A stretch of 64,000 nucleotides of DNA from Erodium maritimum. Its lineage: Eukaryota; Streptophyta; Magnoliopsida; Geraniales; Geraniaceae. The stretch covers positions 17,629,735-17,693,734 of the forward strand of contig OY997589.1 of assembly GCA_963921825.1 (NCBI GenBank), in the 5' to 3' direction. Below, one piece after another: positions 1-13,156 of this stretch. The notes below the pieces were generated by a model. It was given only the letters and a program-made list of their open reading frames with translations, was not told the DNA's origin and made no database searches. Position 1 is the first letter of the stretch; each line of letters opens with the position of its first letter. A program made the position numbers and the translations under genes.

Positions 1-2831
1 GCCAGTGCCTAGAATTCATATATGACCAAAGACCATCTTATCACTAAAGGTAGACAAGTATATCATGTCGCCAATTAAGAACCAGGTCCCTACGGTGCCT
101 GTCCACCCTACATCCAATGAAACGTCAGCTGCAGATCGAGACACCAGATAACTACTCCCATTGCCTACATACTGTCATCCGTTTTAGCCATTATCGTCAT
201 CGTGTCTACCGTCCCTGGCCAATCGACCTTTCTTTCCCCACGAGAAGGATCAACCCCCGCCCCACCTTGATCCTCTATGTCTCCCCCAAACAGTATACGT
301 CGCCGCCCCTTCCTAGTCCATAGTCCCCCACCATGCGGCCACCCTCATCGTGCGAGTAACACTCGTCTCCGTCACCACATGTGCCCCCACGTCCCCCGCC
401 ACAGACTCTATCATACCTACCATTAGCTCCGGAGCCACGGTTACCATCTCTATCGTCCCCACCGTTGAGACGTCCCCGCGCCACCACACCGATCAGGCTA
501 GAGACGGGGAGGGTGTATCCTACGATAGAGTGGTTGTTGCCTCCGCATTAACCGAAACTTCTGATCCCTTACCCTCGTATACCCGTCCCCTTGTCACCGA
601 CCAACACTCGCAAAGACACATAGAGTAGAGGCCACACCATGGACCAATCCCATGGACAAATCATGGTGATCAATCACCAAAACAGAGCACGCATCGGCAG
701 AGAGAACCAACTCTAGGCCCTGCAATCTGAGACCATAATTACTAATTCACCGTATTCCATGTTCTGAAAATAGTTTTCAAAGTCAACGAATGTTTTTTTT
801 TAGCGTGAAACGTAACCGTTTCAATAATGAAAATAATGGAAGGTCACAATTACATAGATAATGGAGATACTAGAAAAACGAGGTAATGTTTTGGCCTCGG
901 CCAGTTAAGGATATTGCGTAGGATTCTTATTCAAGTCTAACACTCGTGCTAACATATTGCGTAGGCTTCCTACTCAAGTAGTGAAAAGCACAATATAACA
1001 AAAGTCTTCTCCCCGCTCAACTCGAAATAACCTGTTTTGTCTAGAAGACATATTGACTCGGCCCTTAAAAGACAATGAGGAACATGACACGACACCAAGG
1101 AGGTATTTGGGAGAAGGAGAAAGTTGGGTGTCGGACGGTCACTGATCCCTGAGGGACCGGGTATGGCTCCTCTGAAACACCTTGTACGTCTCTAGAAGTC
1201 CTATAGGGAGCCCAACGAGGTTGTTGAGCATGCCTCGCCTCGCGGTTATCCCGACCATTCATCCTCACCCCGAAGGGTGGTGGGTACCGTTCTCCACTCA
1301 GGGGTCCTCAGTGAGCCACAAAGAGTGTCATCCGAACACTAAGCGTTGGATAAGGAGCCCGTGGTTGGCTCTAACCACCCTTTGGTTCTCCATGGGGGGT
1401 ACCCGGGTACTGCAGAACGCGCTTGAAGGAGACTTGGAGTTGGATCCGGAGGAGAAGGCGTTGTCCATACGGATGTCGTTCGTTGTCGGCTTGTGCATCC
1501 ACCAAAAACTCTCGCTGGTGAGCCAGTCTCCATTTCTGTTGATCAAGTGGCTGCACTCGATACTCCAAGTTGATCCGTGGTGGCATGAGGTCCCTAAGGG
1601 ACCGCGCCCTCCAAAAGCCCGAGGCTTGTCACCCCTCTGGTCGGTCGTGATCCACTGCCCAACCCAATGAGGAGGGCGTGATCGATCCCCAACAAGGGTA
1701 CCCCGAGCGATGAACGCCCAAGGCAGGAAGGTTGGGTCGTTTGGTTGGGTGTCGATCCTTACGAGGATTGATCTCGAGCATGGTGTGATGCCTCTAGGGA
1801 TTTTCTAAAAATTCACCGCGGTGTCACGCACTTGTTTTCGGATTTCAAATTGCACAACGATCAAGGGTGTTGCTCCAAAACCTGGCGAGGTTCCCTCAAC
1901 ACCCGTGGCCGAGACGAGAGACCCTTTCAAAGCAAGCCCGCAACCGTAAAGCCTAGAGGTCGTTACGCATGCGAGAAGAGCCAGTTGGCCGAGACCTTAC
2001 AAGGTTCTCGATCCCCTTCAAGAGAAGAAGTGGGCACACGAGAAAGACCATGCCTGACATGTAGTGGCTGTCGATGGGCCGGTTTTTACCGAGAAGACAA
2101 GGCTCACCCGTACCGAGCGAGCCCCATCCTCCTAATGAGAAGACGTGATGCCTCAGTCCATGGCCGACATCAAGCCTAATCGTGCGTTTAGTTCCCCAAA
2201 GGCAGTGCGCCTTGTGCCCCAACCCATAAGAGAGCAGTGGTGGGGATCAGTGAGGCGTGAGCAGTGATGTGGCTGCATTGTGGATCTGGCCCTACATGAT
2301 GGATCTGGGGAGGTGCAACGACGTCAAGATTTCCTAGCTGAGGAGTTTTCGTGGTGGTGGTTGTAGGCCCGATTAGAGAGGAATCGGAGAATCGCGGTGA
2401 GATGGAGAAATCGACGAGGAGGTGGTGGGTGGCTGCGAGTGCACAAGACACGAACGACAGAAAGACTAAACAAGGCTTGGTTGGCCATAGAGGTGTGCGG
2501 CTAAAGAATAGACAGAGAGAAATGGGTTAAACCTTAATAGGAAATCTCTGAGATTTTTTTTCTTACAATCATATTAATAGAAGTCCATTCTATCATTAAA
2601 ATTTGAAATTAAACGTATATTGTTTATATTTTGATTATGATTATGATTTTTCTGAACGAAATGCATGAATTTCATTAATTCATAAAAAAGCCATTACATG
2701 TTTTAAGGCCTTAAAAAGTCTCCGAACAATAACTCTAAAACAAGATAATCGTATAACACGTTTTGTAAAAACAACAAAGACGATATATAAAGCTAAACAC
2801 ATAGCTCTTAGTTGACTTTGAATGAATTAAT
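1..2831. other. Gene-less region, probably decayed repeat DNA
   Basis: No gene is recognisable here. Reading frames are short, appear on both strands with similar length, and have Pro/Ser/Arg-rich translations that match no family I know. Positions 1065-2450 are clearly richer in GC than the AT-rich stretch at 2520-2830, which suggests old mobile-element sequence, but no terminal repeat, polymerase motif or target-site duplication was seen. Confidence 0.35.
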
Positions 2832-2848
2832 CCCAATGCCTTGAACTT

Positions 2849-3703
2849 TTTTTTTTGAAACGGGAAAGAGGTAGTTGTATTACGATTTCATATCATGATT
2901 ACAAGGAGAGACATAACAGTCCCGGATACCAGCTTTTGTCCTAATCGGCCGTAGCCCGTCGGGCGCACATGGTTCCATACATATAGTCTATTTTGATTCG
3001 CAGATCCAAAACTCAAGAGCTCCTCTATCCAACGTTACAAGGAAATAATAAACCAAAGTTCTAAACTTATTGATCCAAAAGGTTACTCGACCTAGCACAG
3101 TGAATAACCAATAATTTATTCGACCTAAAACATGAGAAAAAATTAGCACACAATCGAAAGAGCAAACTACCAAAACTGCGATGCCAGTTCTTCTAGGCCC
3201 CGTGCCATTGGAGCGATCTGGTATCGTCAATTCTTCGTCTTGATTCGCCCGAATCTTTCGAAGTAGTGCGGAAGCCGAGAACAGCGATTCGACCCGCAGT
3301 GGTGTGTTCGAGATCGAAGGTCCCGTCTTCGGGTGCCGTGGAGACAGACCCCGACTTATCGTTCTTCCTCCCGGATCCCAGATCCATCGAGGGAACGGAC
3401 CCATGCCGGCGTTAGGTGGCACGACGCATGGAGCCCATAACCCGGAAAATGGTAGGAGGGTCACGGTGGCTGAGAAACGTCCGGGAAGCAGGACGCGGGC
3501 TGAGATAGCGGCTGATGGGCGGCAACGGACGGTGGTGCCAGCGACGGCGAACCCTAAGTGAGGTACACGGAACCTCACCTGGAGGTAGTAGAGAGCATTG
3601 AAGCCGGAGCTTCGATGGTGGAGACATTGAACTGCCATGGAGGAAGGTAGGGAGAGGCTACGCACGGAGATAACTACCGCCCTCAAATATTACAAAAAGA
3701 ACC
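2849..3703 (-). mobile_element. Short LINE-derived retroposon A with 17-bp target duplication
   Basis: An 855-bp insertion is bounded by an exact 17-bp direct repeat, CCCAATGCCTTGAACTT, at 2832-2848 and 3704-3720. A T run just inside the left repeat (a poly-A tail on the minus strand) puts the 3' end at the left. Read on the minus strand, the first half is GC- and pyrimidine-rich and the second half is AT-rich. A poly-A tail plus a 13-18 bp duplication is the signature of LINE-type target-primed integration. No reverse transcriptase is encoded, so it must have been mobilised in trans. The 232-codon frame inside (3686-2988) has no recognised domain and is probably incidental. Confidence 0.75.
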
Positions 3704-4143
3704 CCCAATGCCTTGAACTTATTGGTTTTATAAACTCCTTAGATATATACATGCGTATCCTAATCTATTGAGAAGTTGCACGATTCATTATTTTCATGTA
3801 TGGTAAGACTTTTTAATATTTGCTATATGTTTATAGAAGATCATCTCTAAGAGTGATTTGCGAAATACATGTAACAACTTTGAAGAAAGTTGTGAAGCAT
3901 CATAGACCTTGATAAATCAAAAAAGAAATGTAATAGAGGCCAGTTAATAAACACTCCTGCCAATAGAGCATGTCCATTAAGGAACGCTAAAATCGACAAA
4001 CGACGTCATTTTAGGCCACCTGCTTTGTTTGGCTTGTCCTTGTTAAGACAAAAATAAAACAGTAGCTTTGTCCATTAAAGAAGCAAAGAAATTTCCTTAG
4101 CTCTCCGTTAATCATGGAATTAACCACCCTCCCAAATTATAGC

Positions 4144-4149
4144 CACGTG
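4144..4149. promoter_or_regulatory. G-box (CACGTG) upstream of the CRK kinase gene
   Basis: A palindromic CACGTG within CCACGTGCC lies about 390 bp before the kinase start codon. The CACGTG core is bound by plant bZIP and bHLH factors, and the CCACGTGCC form resembles ABA-response elements. Function here is inferred from position only. The rest of 3721-4270 is AT-rich spacer without another clear signal. Confidence 0.4.
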
Positions 4150-4273
4150 CCGCGTATCCGAACGTCCTGGCCCCACAATATCATATTATCGATTAAATAA
4201 ATACAGTAAAATGTCAAAAAAGCAAACGCATTGTCGTTTCACTTTTGCCACTATCTGTGACTGTAGATCCAAC

Positions 4274-4287
4274 CTCTCTCTCTCTCT
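4274..4287 (+). repeat. (CT)7 microsatellite in the CRK leader or promoter
   Basis: Seven CT units precede a pyrimidine-rich stretch about 250 bp before the start codon. CT/GA tracts are common in plant 5' leaders and core promoters. Confidence 0.6.
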
Positions 4288-4352
4288 ACCGGTTTTAACG
4301 CATTGCCAGGGCTTCTTCTTCCTCCATCTGTCGCCACAGAGCCGAGAAGAAG

Positions 4353-4468
4353 ATGAATCTCAGCTCAGCTTCTGTAAACCCTAGAATCTGAGAAGCCGCA
4401 ATGAGGAGGAAGATTGAGCCGTTGGAATTTTTCGATTTTTGTTCGGTGGTGTAATGCCCCATTACTGA
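4353..4468 (+). promoter_or_regulatory. Three small upstream ORFs in the CRK leader
   Basis: Three ATG-initiated frames end before the main start at 4536: 4353-4391 (12 codons plus stop), 4401-4454 (17 codons plus stop) and 4454-4468 (4 codons plus stop). The last two overlap in a TAATG arrangement. If these ATGs are in the mature leader they should lower or condition translation of the kinase. A leader intron ending at the CAG near 4483 could remove them, so transcript data would decide. Confidence 0.4.
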
Positions 4469-4535
4469 ATTTGAGTTGTTGCAGTTCTTCTTTTTCTTCT
4501 TCCTCTCGTACTCTGTTTGATCCGGGGAACCGGAA

Positions 4536-7500
4536 ATGGGTGCCTGCAGCTCAAAGCCTTCCTCGGATCCCAGTCAATCTCCGCCCAACTCCGCTCCCCG
4601 GGCAGCTAACGCTACTCCCTTAGCTGCCAGGAACGGCCCTGCTCACGCCGTGGTTGAAGCTAATCCGCTTTCGAACTCCGGAAATGGTGAAAACCCCAGA
4701 AACGAACCGGATAAGGGTAAGAAATCGCCGCTTTTCCCGTTTTACAGTCCCAGTCCGGCCCGCTATTTCTTCTCAAAGAAGTCTCCGGCTAGATCTCCGG
4801 CGAATGCTAGTTCCAATTCGACGCCGAAGAGATTTTTTAACCGTCCGTTCCCTCCGCCGTCCCCGGCGAAGCACATACGGGCCCTCCTGGCGAGACGGCA
4901 TGGCACTGTGAAGCCCAATGACGCGGCCGCCACTTCGGAAGGGAGCGAAGGGGAGGCCGTGAGAGGATTGGACAAGAGTTTTGGGTTCTCGAAGCATTTT
5001 GGAAACAAGTATGAGCTCGGGGAGGAGGTCGGGAGGGGACATTTTGGGTACACTTGTATGGCGAGATCAAAAAAGGGTGAGCTGAAGGGACAACAGGTGG
5101 CTGTCAAGGTCATTCCCAAAGCTAAGGTATGCCCTTAATTTCAATCTTAATTTGGATACTTTTATCTCTCTGAATTGGTGGTTCTGTATGTTGAAATTGA
5201 TTGTGCTAGGGATTGGATCATGCTATGCCTTTGTGTAGGTGACGATGAAGAGTAAACACTGAGTTAGGTGTGATTACTCGAACACTCTTCAACAATCAAA
5301 TTCATACCCTTTATTGATAGTGTATGATATGACACATAAGAGATCTATAACTAGCTGCATTTGTTCCTAGATACTGTTTTCTCCTTGTCCTTTGGGTACC
5401 ATCTGGTCTCAAATTATTCTTTCTGGGCATTTTCAAACATGAAGGGTAGACTAAAAGAATTTGGTCTTCCATTTTATTCCACATTTTTTGTGTTTTCTCT
5501 GCCTTTTGTGCTAATAAACGTTGTTCAAATAAATAAATAGAAAAAGATGATTATACAACTCATAGAATTCTAAAAGGGCAACCAAAACGTGCTGATTAAA
5601 TAACATCGGTATTTCACTTAACTGGTTAAATGATTAAGGAACTAAGGAGATTATAGCATTTTGTGTGGTGAAAGTAACAAAAAATGTTATTTCAACGAAA
5701 TGCCTGTTTGTTAAGGGTATAAGTTTTCCTTTCTGCATATCCTTGCTGTGGGAGGAGCAGATGCTGTTTGTTGTTTTATGCTATTTTTTCAAGATGTACT
5801 CCATGGATGTTGTAGTTCATTGTATATTAATTGTGGGGACTTCTGTTCTTAGATGACAACAGCCATTGCTATTGAGGATGTAAGGAGGGAAGTTAAAATA
5901 TTAAGAGCTTTGACAGGGCACGACAATTTAGTAAAGTTCTATGATGCATATGAAGACATTGATAATGTCTATATAGTTATGGAGTAAGCTCTGCAGAACA
6001 ACCCTTCATTTATTCTGATTCTGTTACCAGTTCAGGTGCTGTTGCATCTTTATAATAGTAGATAACGTTTGGACTAAAATTTGTTGAATTTTCATGGACC
6101 TTGCAGACTATGTGAGGGAGGGGAGCTACTGGATAGAATACTTTCAAGGTAGGTATTTTATGCTAACACAGCTGAATGCAAGATTTGTATATATATATGT
6201 TTACTTTTGGATGCTGATGGTGGACAAAGAGAAAACATATGTACAATATTTTCAAATTTCAGTAACTTATGAACGACTTATATTCAGCAGGGGTGGGAAA
6301 TACACTGAGGATGATGCAAAGGTTGTCCTTAGACAGATACTTAATGTGGTTGCCTTCTGTCACCTCCAGGGTGTGGTGCACCGGGATCTTAAACCTGAGG
6401 TAGAGCACGTTGTCCTCTTGACTTCTATTTTTATACTCAAGAAGTGAAACACATTAGTCTCAAACTTTGTACTTTTTAATTTTATTTCCATGAGAACAAT
6501 ATGATAAAGCTAACCTGACAGTAAATAGGGTGTGCAATAGGCTGAAAGGAACTGATGCATCAGTTATCTATATGCCAATCACTGTACCGTACATATAATA
6601 TTTGCATCCCTTAAGTCGATCGAATCCAATCCATAATATGCTATGTAATGAAATATATATACCTTGATCCCTATAAGAGGTTTATAGCCTCATATGTATA
6701 ATATGCATATTATACTTGTGTCCGGGTTTTTATTCAACATGTAGCATTCTGTTAGTTGTCATTTCTGTTTCCAATTACATTCTTGCTACTTTTTGTCAGA
6801 ATTTCCTGTTTACATCGAAGGATGAAAACTCACAATTGAAGGCGATAGATTTTGGCCTCTCTGATTTTGTAAAGCCAGGTTCACCCAGCTGCCTCAATAC
6901 ATAAACTGCAATTTCCCTGTTTCCACTATATCGGGCTATCGGCTAATTAATTATTGTGTTTCAATTGATACAGATGAAAGGCTTAATGACATAGTGGGTA
7001 GTGCATACTATGTAGCACCTGAGGTTTTGCATAGATCATATAGTACAGAAGCTGATGTCTGGAGTGTTGGCGTGATTGCATATATTTTATTGTGTGGTAG
7101 CCGTCCATTTTGGGCCCGAACTGAATCTGGTATATTTAAAACTGTTCTAAAAGCTGATCCAAGTTTTGATGAAGTACCTTGGCCCACAGTATCTTCTGAG
7201 GCAAAAGACTTCGTCAAGCGCCTACTAAATAAAGATCCTCGGAAAAGAATGAGTGCCAGTCAAGCCCTATGTGAGAATTACATCTACTGTCAGAAGTGCA
7301 TAGATGTAGTTTTTATATTTCTGATGTGAGGCTAATGGGTCTGTTGTGCAGGTCATCCCTGGATTAGAAATGATAATGACGCGAAGTTTCCTTTGGATAT
7401 ACTAATATTCAAGCTCATGAAAACTTATATGCGTTCATCATCTCTTCGGAAGGCTGCTTTCAGGGTTAGTATATCACTAAATGTGAATGGGGAACTCTTT

Positions 7501-9698
7501 TAAGTTTATGGGGGTAGACATCTAATTAAATTATTCTCTGTGGACATGTTTGCAGACTGAGTTACTGAGAATAAGTGACTGCCATGTGATTTATGCAACT
7601 TAGTCTTGGGTTTTCCTAACTCTACAAATATAGTTAGTTTTACCAAGTATCTTTTCATAGAACTTATCAGTACTGGATGAAGTTTTACAACCAGGTCATA
7701 ATATATTTCTGAGCTTTGTATCGCTACATTGATTGAAAGATATTTTACCTATCACTGTAAAGATGGCATAGTATTTTAGTGAAAAATTTCATAAATCAGT
7801 ATTTGGAGGTTAAGAAAATCATAACTAAAGACTTAGGGATTGATAATCTTACTAATTGTCTCATGTTTAATCCCTTTTGTTTGGTTACTCTTGAAGTTTA
7901 TTTTACTTTTTTTTTGTGCTGTGGCAGGCTTTGTCCAAAGTGTTGACTGCGGATGAGCTATTTTATTTGAAGGAGCAATTTGCACTATTAGAACCAAACA
8001 AAAATGGCACAATTTGTTTAGCAAATATCAAAACGGTTATTTCTTGCTGAATGCTTAATTTATCTCATTAGAATTTAGAAGTCTATTACTAATGCTATCT
8101 ATTGTTTTATGTGGTCAGGCCTTGATGAAAAATGCAACAGATGCAATGAAGGAGTCACACATCCCTGATTTTCTTGCATCAGTTAGTGCTCATAGCCTCA
8201 TACCTTTATTTGGATGTAGCTCTTTGCAAAATTTGATGGTGCTCTTAATCCTGTACTGCTAAATTGTACTTCCTTCATTATTGTGCAGTTTAATGCACTT
8301 CAATACAGAAGGATGGACTTCGAAGAATTTTGTGCAGCTGCACTCAGTGTCCATCAGCTGGAGGCCCTTGATCGATGGGAGCATCATGCCCATTGTGCCT
8401 ATGAAGTATTTGATAAAGATGGCAACAGGGCTATTGTCATTGAGGAGTTGGCTTCGGTATGCAACTTAATCACTCCTTTTATCATTAGAAACTAGAAAGT
8501 AAGATATATCTATGCAGGCATATGCTTATTCTGATTACTGTTAAATTCTAAAATATGATGTATTATTGATGAGGATTGAATCTGATTGATAATGAATTAC
8601 AACTGATGATCTCCTTATACAGGGAACAACCCTACACTAAATAGAAGAACTAGGTAAGGGAAATAGACTACTACTAAGTAATAAACTAGTAATAGGAAAT
8701 AGACTCGTAATATGAAATAAATTCTAATACAAAATAAACTTTAACGATAACCATCAAGATGAATATTTTTCTAAAACAATGTAATATACTCTGTGCATTG
8801 AAGTTTCAATCTGGATGTATTTAGAGTCGGTTTAGTGATATAGTCATTATTAAAAGTGAAGTGATATAATTTAGAAATAATGACAAAAAAGTACCATATA
8901 CAATAAATATTTTGTAGGTTGTTACCCTTATCTTTAAATCGTTGCAGGTTTTGGCCTTGAACTTATATTTTGTTGCACTTTGTGTCGATTTCTTCCAAAA
9001 TGATGATTTTACCCCTGAAATTTTAAATTTAAAAAAGAAAAAGAACACATAATCAGCTATTTTTGGTTTTCAAATTCTACTATCATAATTAAAATTTCCA
9101 TTCTACTAACCTAATTGAGTTGATCGAATTCTGAACTTCTTGTTTCTTACTCTCTTTTTTTCAAAATTATTTTTTAGGAAAAAAAATCCTAATTTTAGAA
9201 CAATTTGACACAGTGCAAAAAAAATAAAAGGGTAGGGCCACAACCCCCAACGATTTAAAGATAAGAGAATCAACATCCAATTTAATTCCGTTTTAGTCAT
9301 CATTTCATCAACCATTATGACTGCCATGTGACCTTGATTTAATGGCTCGTGATGAATAAGAAAATAGTATATTTAGGGTACCAAATCAGAACGTAATGCA
9401 TAATATGGGAACTAACTGGATAAAAAAAATTAAATGCTAAATTAGAACAAAATGGATAGTAAGCGTACTGTTTTGGAAAATTTTCAAGCGCCTGAACTGG
9501 CATTTTAGTTAAACAAGTACAGACTTGATTGAGTGCATTCAAATGATAATGTTCCAGGAACTTGGCCTTGGTCCTTCTGTTCCGGTTCATGCTGTTCTAC
9601 ATGACTGGATTAGGCACACGGATGGAAAGCTAAGCTTCCTTGGGTTTGTCAAACTATTACGCGGTGCATCAAGCCGTACTATTGCCAAAGCTCAGTAG
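4536..9698 (+). CDS. CRK: CDPK-related protein kinase (CRK), 11 exons, 613 aa
   Basis: This is a Ser/Thr kinase of the CDPK-related family. Coding exons: 4536-5126, 5853-5983, 6107-6148, 6291-6399, 6800-6878, 6974-7270, 7352-7464, 7928-8035, 8119-8181, 8289-8456 and 9558-9698. Phases agree at every junction and give 613 residues, normal for CRKs. The N-terminus MGAC offers Gly2 for myristoylation and Cys4 for palmitoylation, predicting membrane anchoring. A Ser/Pro-rich variable region fills residues 1-158 and the kinase domain about 159-421. Visible motifs are the Gly loop GRGHFG, catalytic Lys191 in [12 protein letters not shown] (Asp287), DFG 308-310 and APEVL. The C-terminal regulatory part has degenerate EF-hands; only DKDGNRAI is close to a calcium loop. 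This fits CRKs being largely calcium-independent, unlike true CDPKs. Intron 10 (8457-9557) carries an old MITE. The exon 4 acceptor reads CAGCAG, so a one-residue splice variant is possible. The paralogue (CRK1 to CRK8 type) cannot be assigned. Confidence 0.93.
8874..9306. mobile_element. Old Mutator-type MITE in CRK intron 10
   Basis: The left arm (from 8874) and the reverse complement of the right arm (ending near 9306) are diverged copies of each other. They share the core CTTATCTTTAAATCGTTG, followed by similar GG-TTGTGGCC and TTGCACT-GTGTC stretches. The ends (GAAATAATGAC against GAAATGATGAC) resemble the ends of two better preserved MITEs in this window. No flanking duplication survives, so the exact limits are approximate and the insertion is old. 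Confidence 0.5.
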
Positions 9699-10860
9699 AG
9701 TGATAAACCTTTTAAAGTTGATGCATGGAGTCTTAATTGCATACACTTATTTAGCTATTAATGAATCGGGTAAGAGGTGATTAAGGCACTTCCCAAACCT
9801 TATTTTCAGAGATTTTGCCTCTGCATATGTAACGCCCTGCTGAAGTCGCGATGAAATTGATTCCATTTCTTGCAGTACAAGCTTCTATATACACTTTAGG
9901 AGAAAGCATGTGTTCCTTTAGGCAGCCAAGCTTAGCTATTTATGCTCTGCTATGTAAATCTGTAATTTTAGAGAAAAAGGTATGTTTCATTTTCTCACTA
10001 CTCACTAGATAGATGTTCAAAGACATGTGTCCTAGTTGTGGTCAAGCAATTCTAGGGTTGAAATATAGTGTCTGTAATTCCTCACTTGCTTGTGAGTTGC
10101 CTACAAAGGATTTTTTTTGGAAAGAATTGCCTTTTTTTTATTAGATCTATGTTATTGTAAGGATCTACATCTCAACGCTTGATGGTGAATATTGTAACTA
10201 ACTTTTAAAGATTATCACATTCTGTTCTAATCTGTGCTTGATTCCTCTGAACTCTATTTTTATTCCCTTGCAAAAGGTAAGATGGCCAGATATTCACATT
10301 TGGGACCGAGGTATGTATTCACCATCTTGGAACCTTCTACTTAGTCTCTGCCTCCACTATCGACAACTGAAGACCGATCTCACCTCCCCCCACTGTTGAC
10401 AGCCGGCCGTTTCTCATCGCAGTCGGCCTCTGTCTGCTGTTTTTTGAAAGTTGGTTGTGTCGACAGTGTGATTTTGTAATTTTCTTCTTCTTCTTATAAA
10501 TGCTCTTCTAACCAACCATATGCTTAGAAACCAGTGTGACTTCAACTGATTATCCGACCTTCGTGATTATCCCCCTTTAATGATGATGATTTCTAAGTGT
10601 TTTTGGATGAATTGTGAGCTTAAGAAGTGACTCGAGCTGATAAAAAAAAATGAAGAGGAAGTGACTGATTCTCATCCATACAGTAGTTGCAACCATACCT
10701 AATCCGTTGATCCTACCATGTAACCACCTGATCTGTTTTTGTTCAGTCAACCACACGTGAAAGTGTACATTTGCAGTGGAATAGGGAAGAAGTGTTAGGA
10801 TGAGGTTCTTGTTGGCTTTTTCATCATTCAACTCACTCTTATAGAGTGAGCTGCGAGACT
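9699..10860. other. CRK 3' UTR and intergenic spacer
   Basis: The stretch holds the presumed kinase 3' UTR followed by AT-rich spacer. A short A run at 10640-10650 after GAGCTGAT resembles the tail of a small retroposon, but no target-site duplication was found. No gene is seen. Confidence 0.4.
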
Positions 10861-10869
10861 AGAGATGAG

Positions 10870-11530
10870 TTTTGGAAGATTGCTCAACACGGAAACTACA
10901 ACGACCAAGGTATACCGCAAAAATCCCTATGTCAATGAAACCGTTCAAGGATCAATGGTTCAAAATAAATGGTAGGGTCAAAAAATTCAATGGTTATTTT
11001 ATACATTGAAAATATCTATACCAACGGCTAGTTGGATGGTACGATATGAATAAATGAAACATTAAAACTTTCGAGCTGCAAGCATTGGTGGGAAGCACCA
11101 AAGAGATGAATGGGGAATTACAAGATTCAGTGCGGGAAGATGACAAGATTGAATGACTCTAGTTTATATAGCTCATCCAAACAAACTCGGTAAACGAATC
11201 ATGAGTAGGATCTACCAGAATGGTCCGAGGACCTCGTTGAAAAAGCTTCATCCCTATCCTCGGAACACATTATCAAAACCAAAAGGAAAGGAAAAATAAA
11301 AATGGTGGCCACTAACGAATAAAATGTGCCCTCCGTCGAGACAAACAACCTGCAACTAGAACTCATGTTGGAGATAGAGAAACTCAAGCAACAAGACAAG
11401 GATCTAGAGCAATGAGACAAAATAATTGGGCAACGAGAGAAATCACTCAACATATTTCAAGGATTGGATAACATAGACCAATATCGAATGATGTGAACAA
11501 GTTGCATCGTCGTCTAAATAAAATAAAATA
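10870..11530 (+). pseudogene. PIF/Harbinger ORF1-like relic
   Basis: The plus strand shows, across more than one frame and with stops, pieces resembling the Myb-like ORF1 protein of plant PIF/Harbinger transposons. The best sign is a charged C-terminal stretch around 11365-11500 (ELMLEIEKLKQQDKDLEQ, interrupted by a stop) of the coiled-coil type that ends these proteins. No terminal inverted repeats were found around it. The assignment is tentative; any decayed coiled-coil gene could look similar. Confidence 0.3.
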
Positions 11531-11789
11531 CGAGAAATTGATAGCTCGAACTTTTGACCAATAGTTTGTGTGTGTAATTTCGAATGTTTCATCGAGACCA
11601 CAATTTTCAATGTATGCGGTCTTGAGATATGTGAAGTTTATTTAATTTTTAAGTTAATTGCTATCAATTTATGTTTTTAATTGATTAATTTGATATATAA
11701 TCTCAATCTAAATCATATGTAATTAATTAAATACATGTAAATTGATGTAATCAAGAGACATGAACATTTTTTTTATCCACATTTTTTTG

Positions 11790-13040
11790 ATAATATCCAA
11801 TCCTTCAAATGAAGAGAGAGGACAAGGGAATGATTGAATAAGCTCTCAGTACAAATAAGAGCGGTTTTGTAAAGCAAACCCTCAACAAATAATTAAAACA
11901 GGTCTAAAATCTATATCCAGATATACAATGAAGCAAACTTTACAATTCCCAATCAAGGGAGTATACAAAACCAGGTCTTAAGAAACCAGAAATAGGAATG
12001 TAGCAATAATAAACCCAACAAGGGGCATATACCAAGGGGACCCTAGAAACCGAACAAGGGTGACAGAAACCAGAACAAACGAACTATAAGAAAAAACAAA
12101 ACAAAAATAGGTCTAAAAACTCTAGATTTATCTACCATTAAGCAAAAAAAAGCTTCAACAAAGAAGACCCAGGCAGGTACCCGACTAACCCAAGCAGTAA
12201 ATCAGATCCCCAAAATTCCACCAACCAAAAACTCACCGAACCAATAAGGAAACTGGAAACGGTTTTCGACGGCCAACATCGAGCATAGCCAAGCGAAACA
12301 CCAGGCCTAGGCCTGAAACTCGACCTCCCAAAACCCCCAAATCGATAGTACTCTCAACAGCAGCCAAAAGGCTTAAACAAACTCATCCAAATAACACCAG
12401 TGACGAGCCCCGAACATACCGCCGCACCACCGCAGACATGCCCGTAAAAGGGGAAAACGGCAGATCGAAGGAAAAGAGAGACGAGAAAAGGTATAGATCT
12501 GACTTGGATGTTGAAATCAGAGGCAGTGGATACAACATCCAAGGAAGACCAACAACACAACCCCACACACCGGAGACGTGTGCCCCGACTAGATCTGCGA
12601 CAATCAAAACGGATCTGAAGCGAGTCACCTAAGAATACTCACCACCGCGAATAGGAGGAGAAACCAATCAGTAGAAAAAAAGCCTCCCACAACAGATCTG
12701 AAAAACGGACCAATTGAACGTCGTCCAAAATGGTCGAAGAACGTCGAGCAACGGCCAAGTACCCTTCTGGCACCTCCACTAGAAGTAGGGAAACATAGGT
12801 GGAACTATGTCTCTCAGTCGGATCTGTGGTAACCACCACAGTTAGGGAAAAGAGCTCACACCGACAAAACACTAACACATCATCGGAGGAGAGAAAGAAA
12901 CGTGGAAGAAAGAGGGTTAAGGATGGGGGATGGATAGACCAACGGTGACCTTAGTGACCGAAGCACCGCCGACGACGACTAAAGTAAGAGGGACGAGGTT
13001 AGGATTAGGTCTTGAGAGAAAAACTCGGGTTACTATATTA
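11790..13040 (-). mobile_element. Short LINE-derived retroposon D (limits approximate)
   Basis: The left end has T runs (11769-11776 and 11785-11791) followed by GATAATATCC, a LINE-like tail on the minus strand. The interior grades from AT-rich at the left to GC-rich near 12250-12990 and ends near a CCTAATCC motif (minus strand). This is the same composition as retroposons A, B, C and E. No duplication could be matched, so the ends are estimates. No reverse transcriptase is encoded. Confidence 0.45.
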
Positions 13041-13156
13041 ACAATAGCCTTGGAAAAATTACTCTTAGAATTTGAACAGTCCCATTATTGTGACCTTCTC
13101 TTAACTTCTTTGAAGTACTTTTCATACAATCCATTATTTTTCTTAAATTTGATTCT

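Noticed and set aside
1182-1670. 162-codon plus-strand frame
   Set aside because: Overlapping frames of similar quality exist on the other strand, and the translation shows no conserved motif.
6094-6447. Alternative reading through CRK introns as a separate small ORF
   Set aside because: Splice signals and kinase motifs show it is exons 3 and 4 plus intron read-through.
8560-8760. Possible Copia LTR fragment in CRK intron 10 (repeated GGAAATAGACT motifs)
   Set aside because: Only short degenerate repeats are visible; no LTR borders could be placed.
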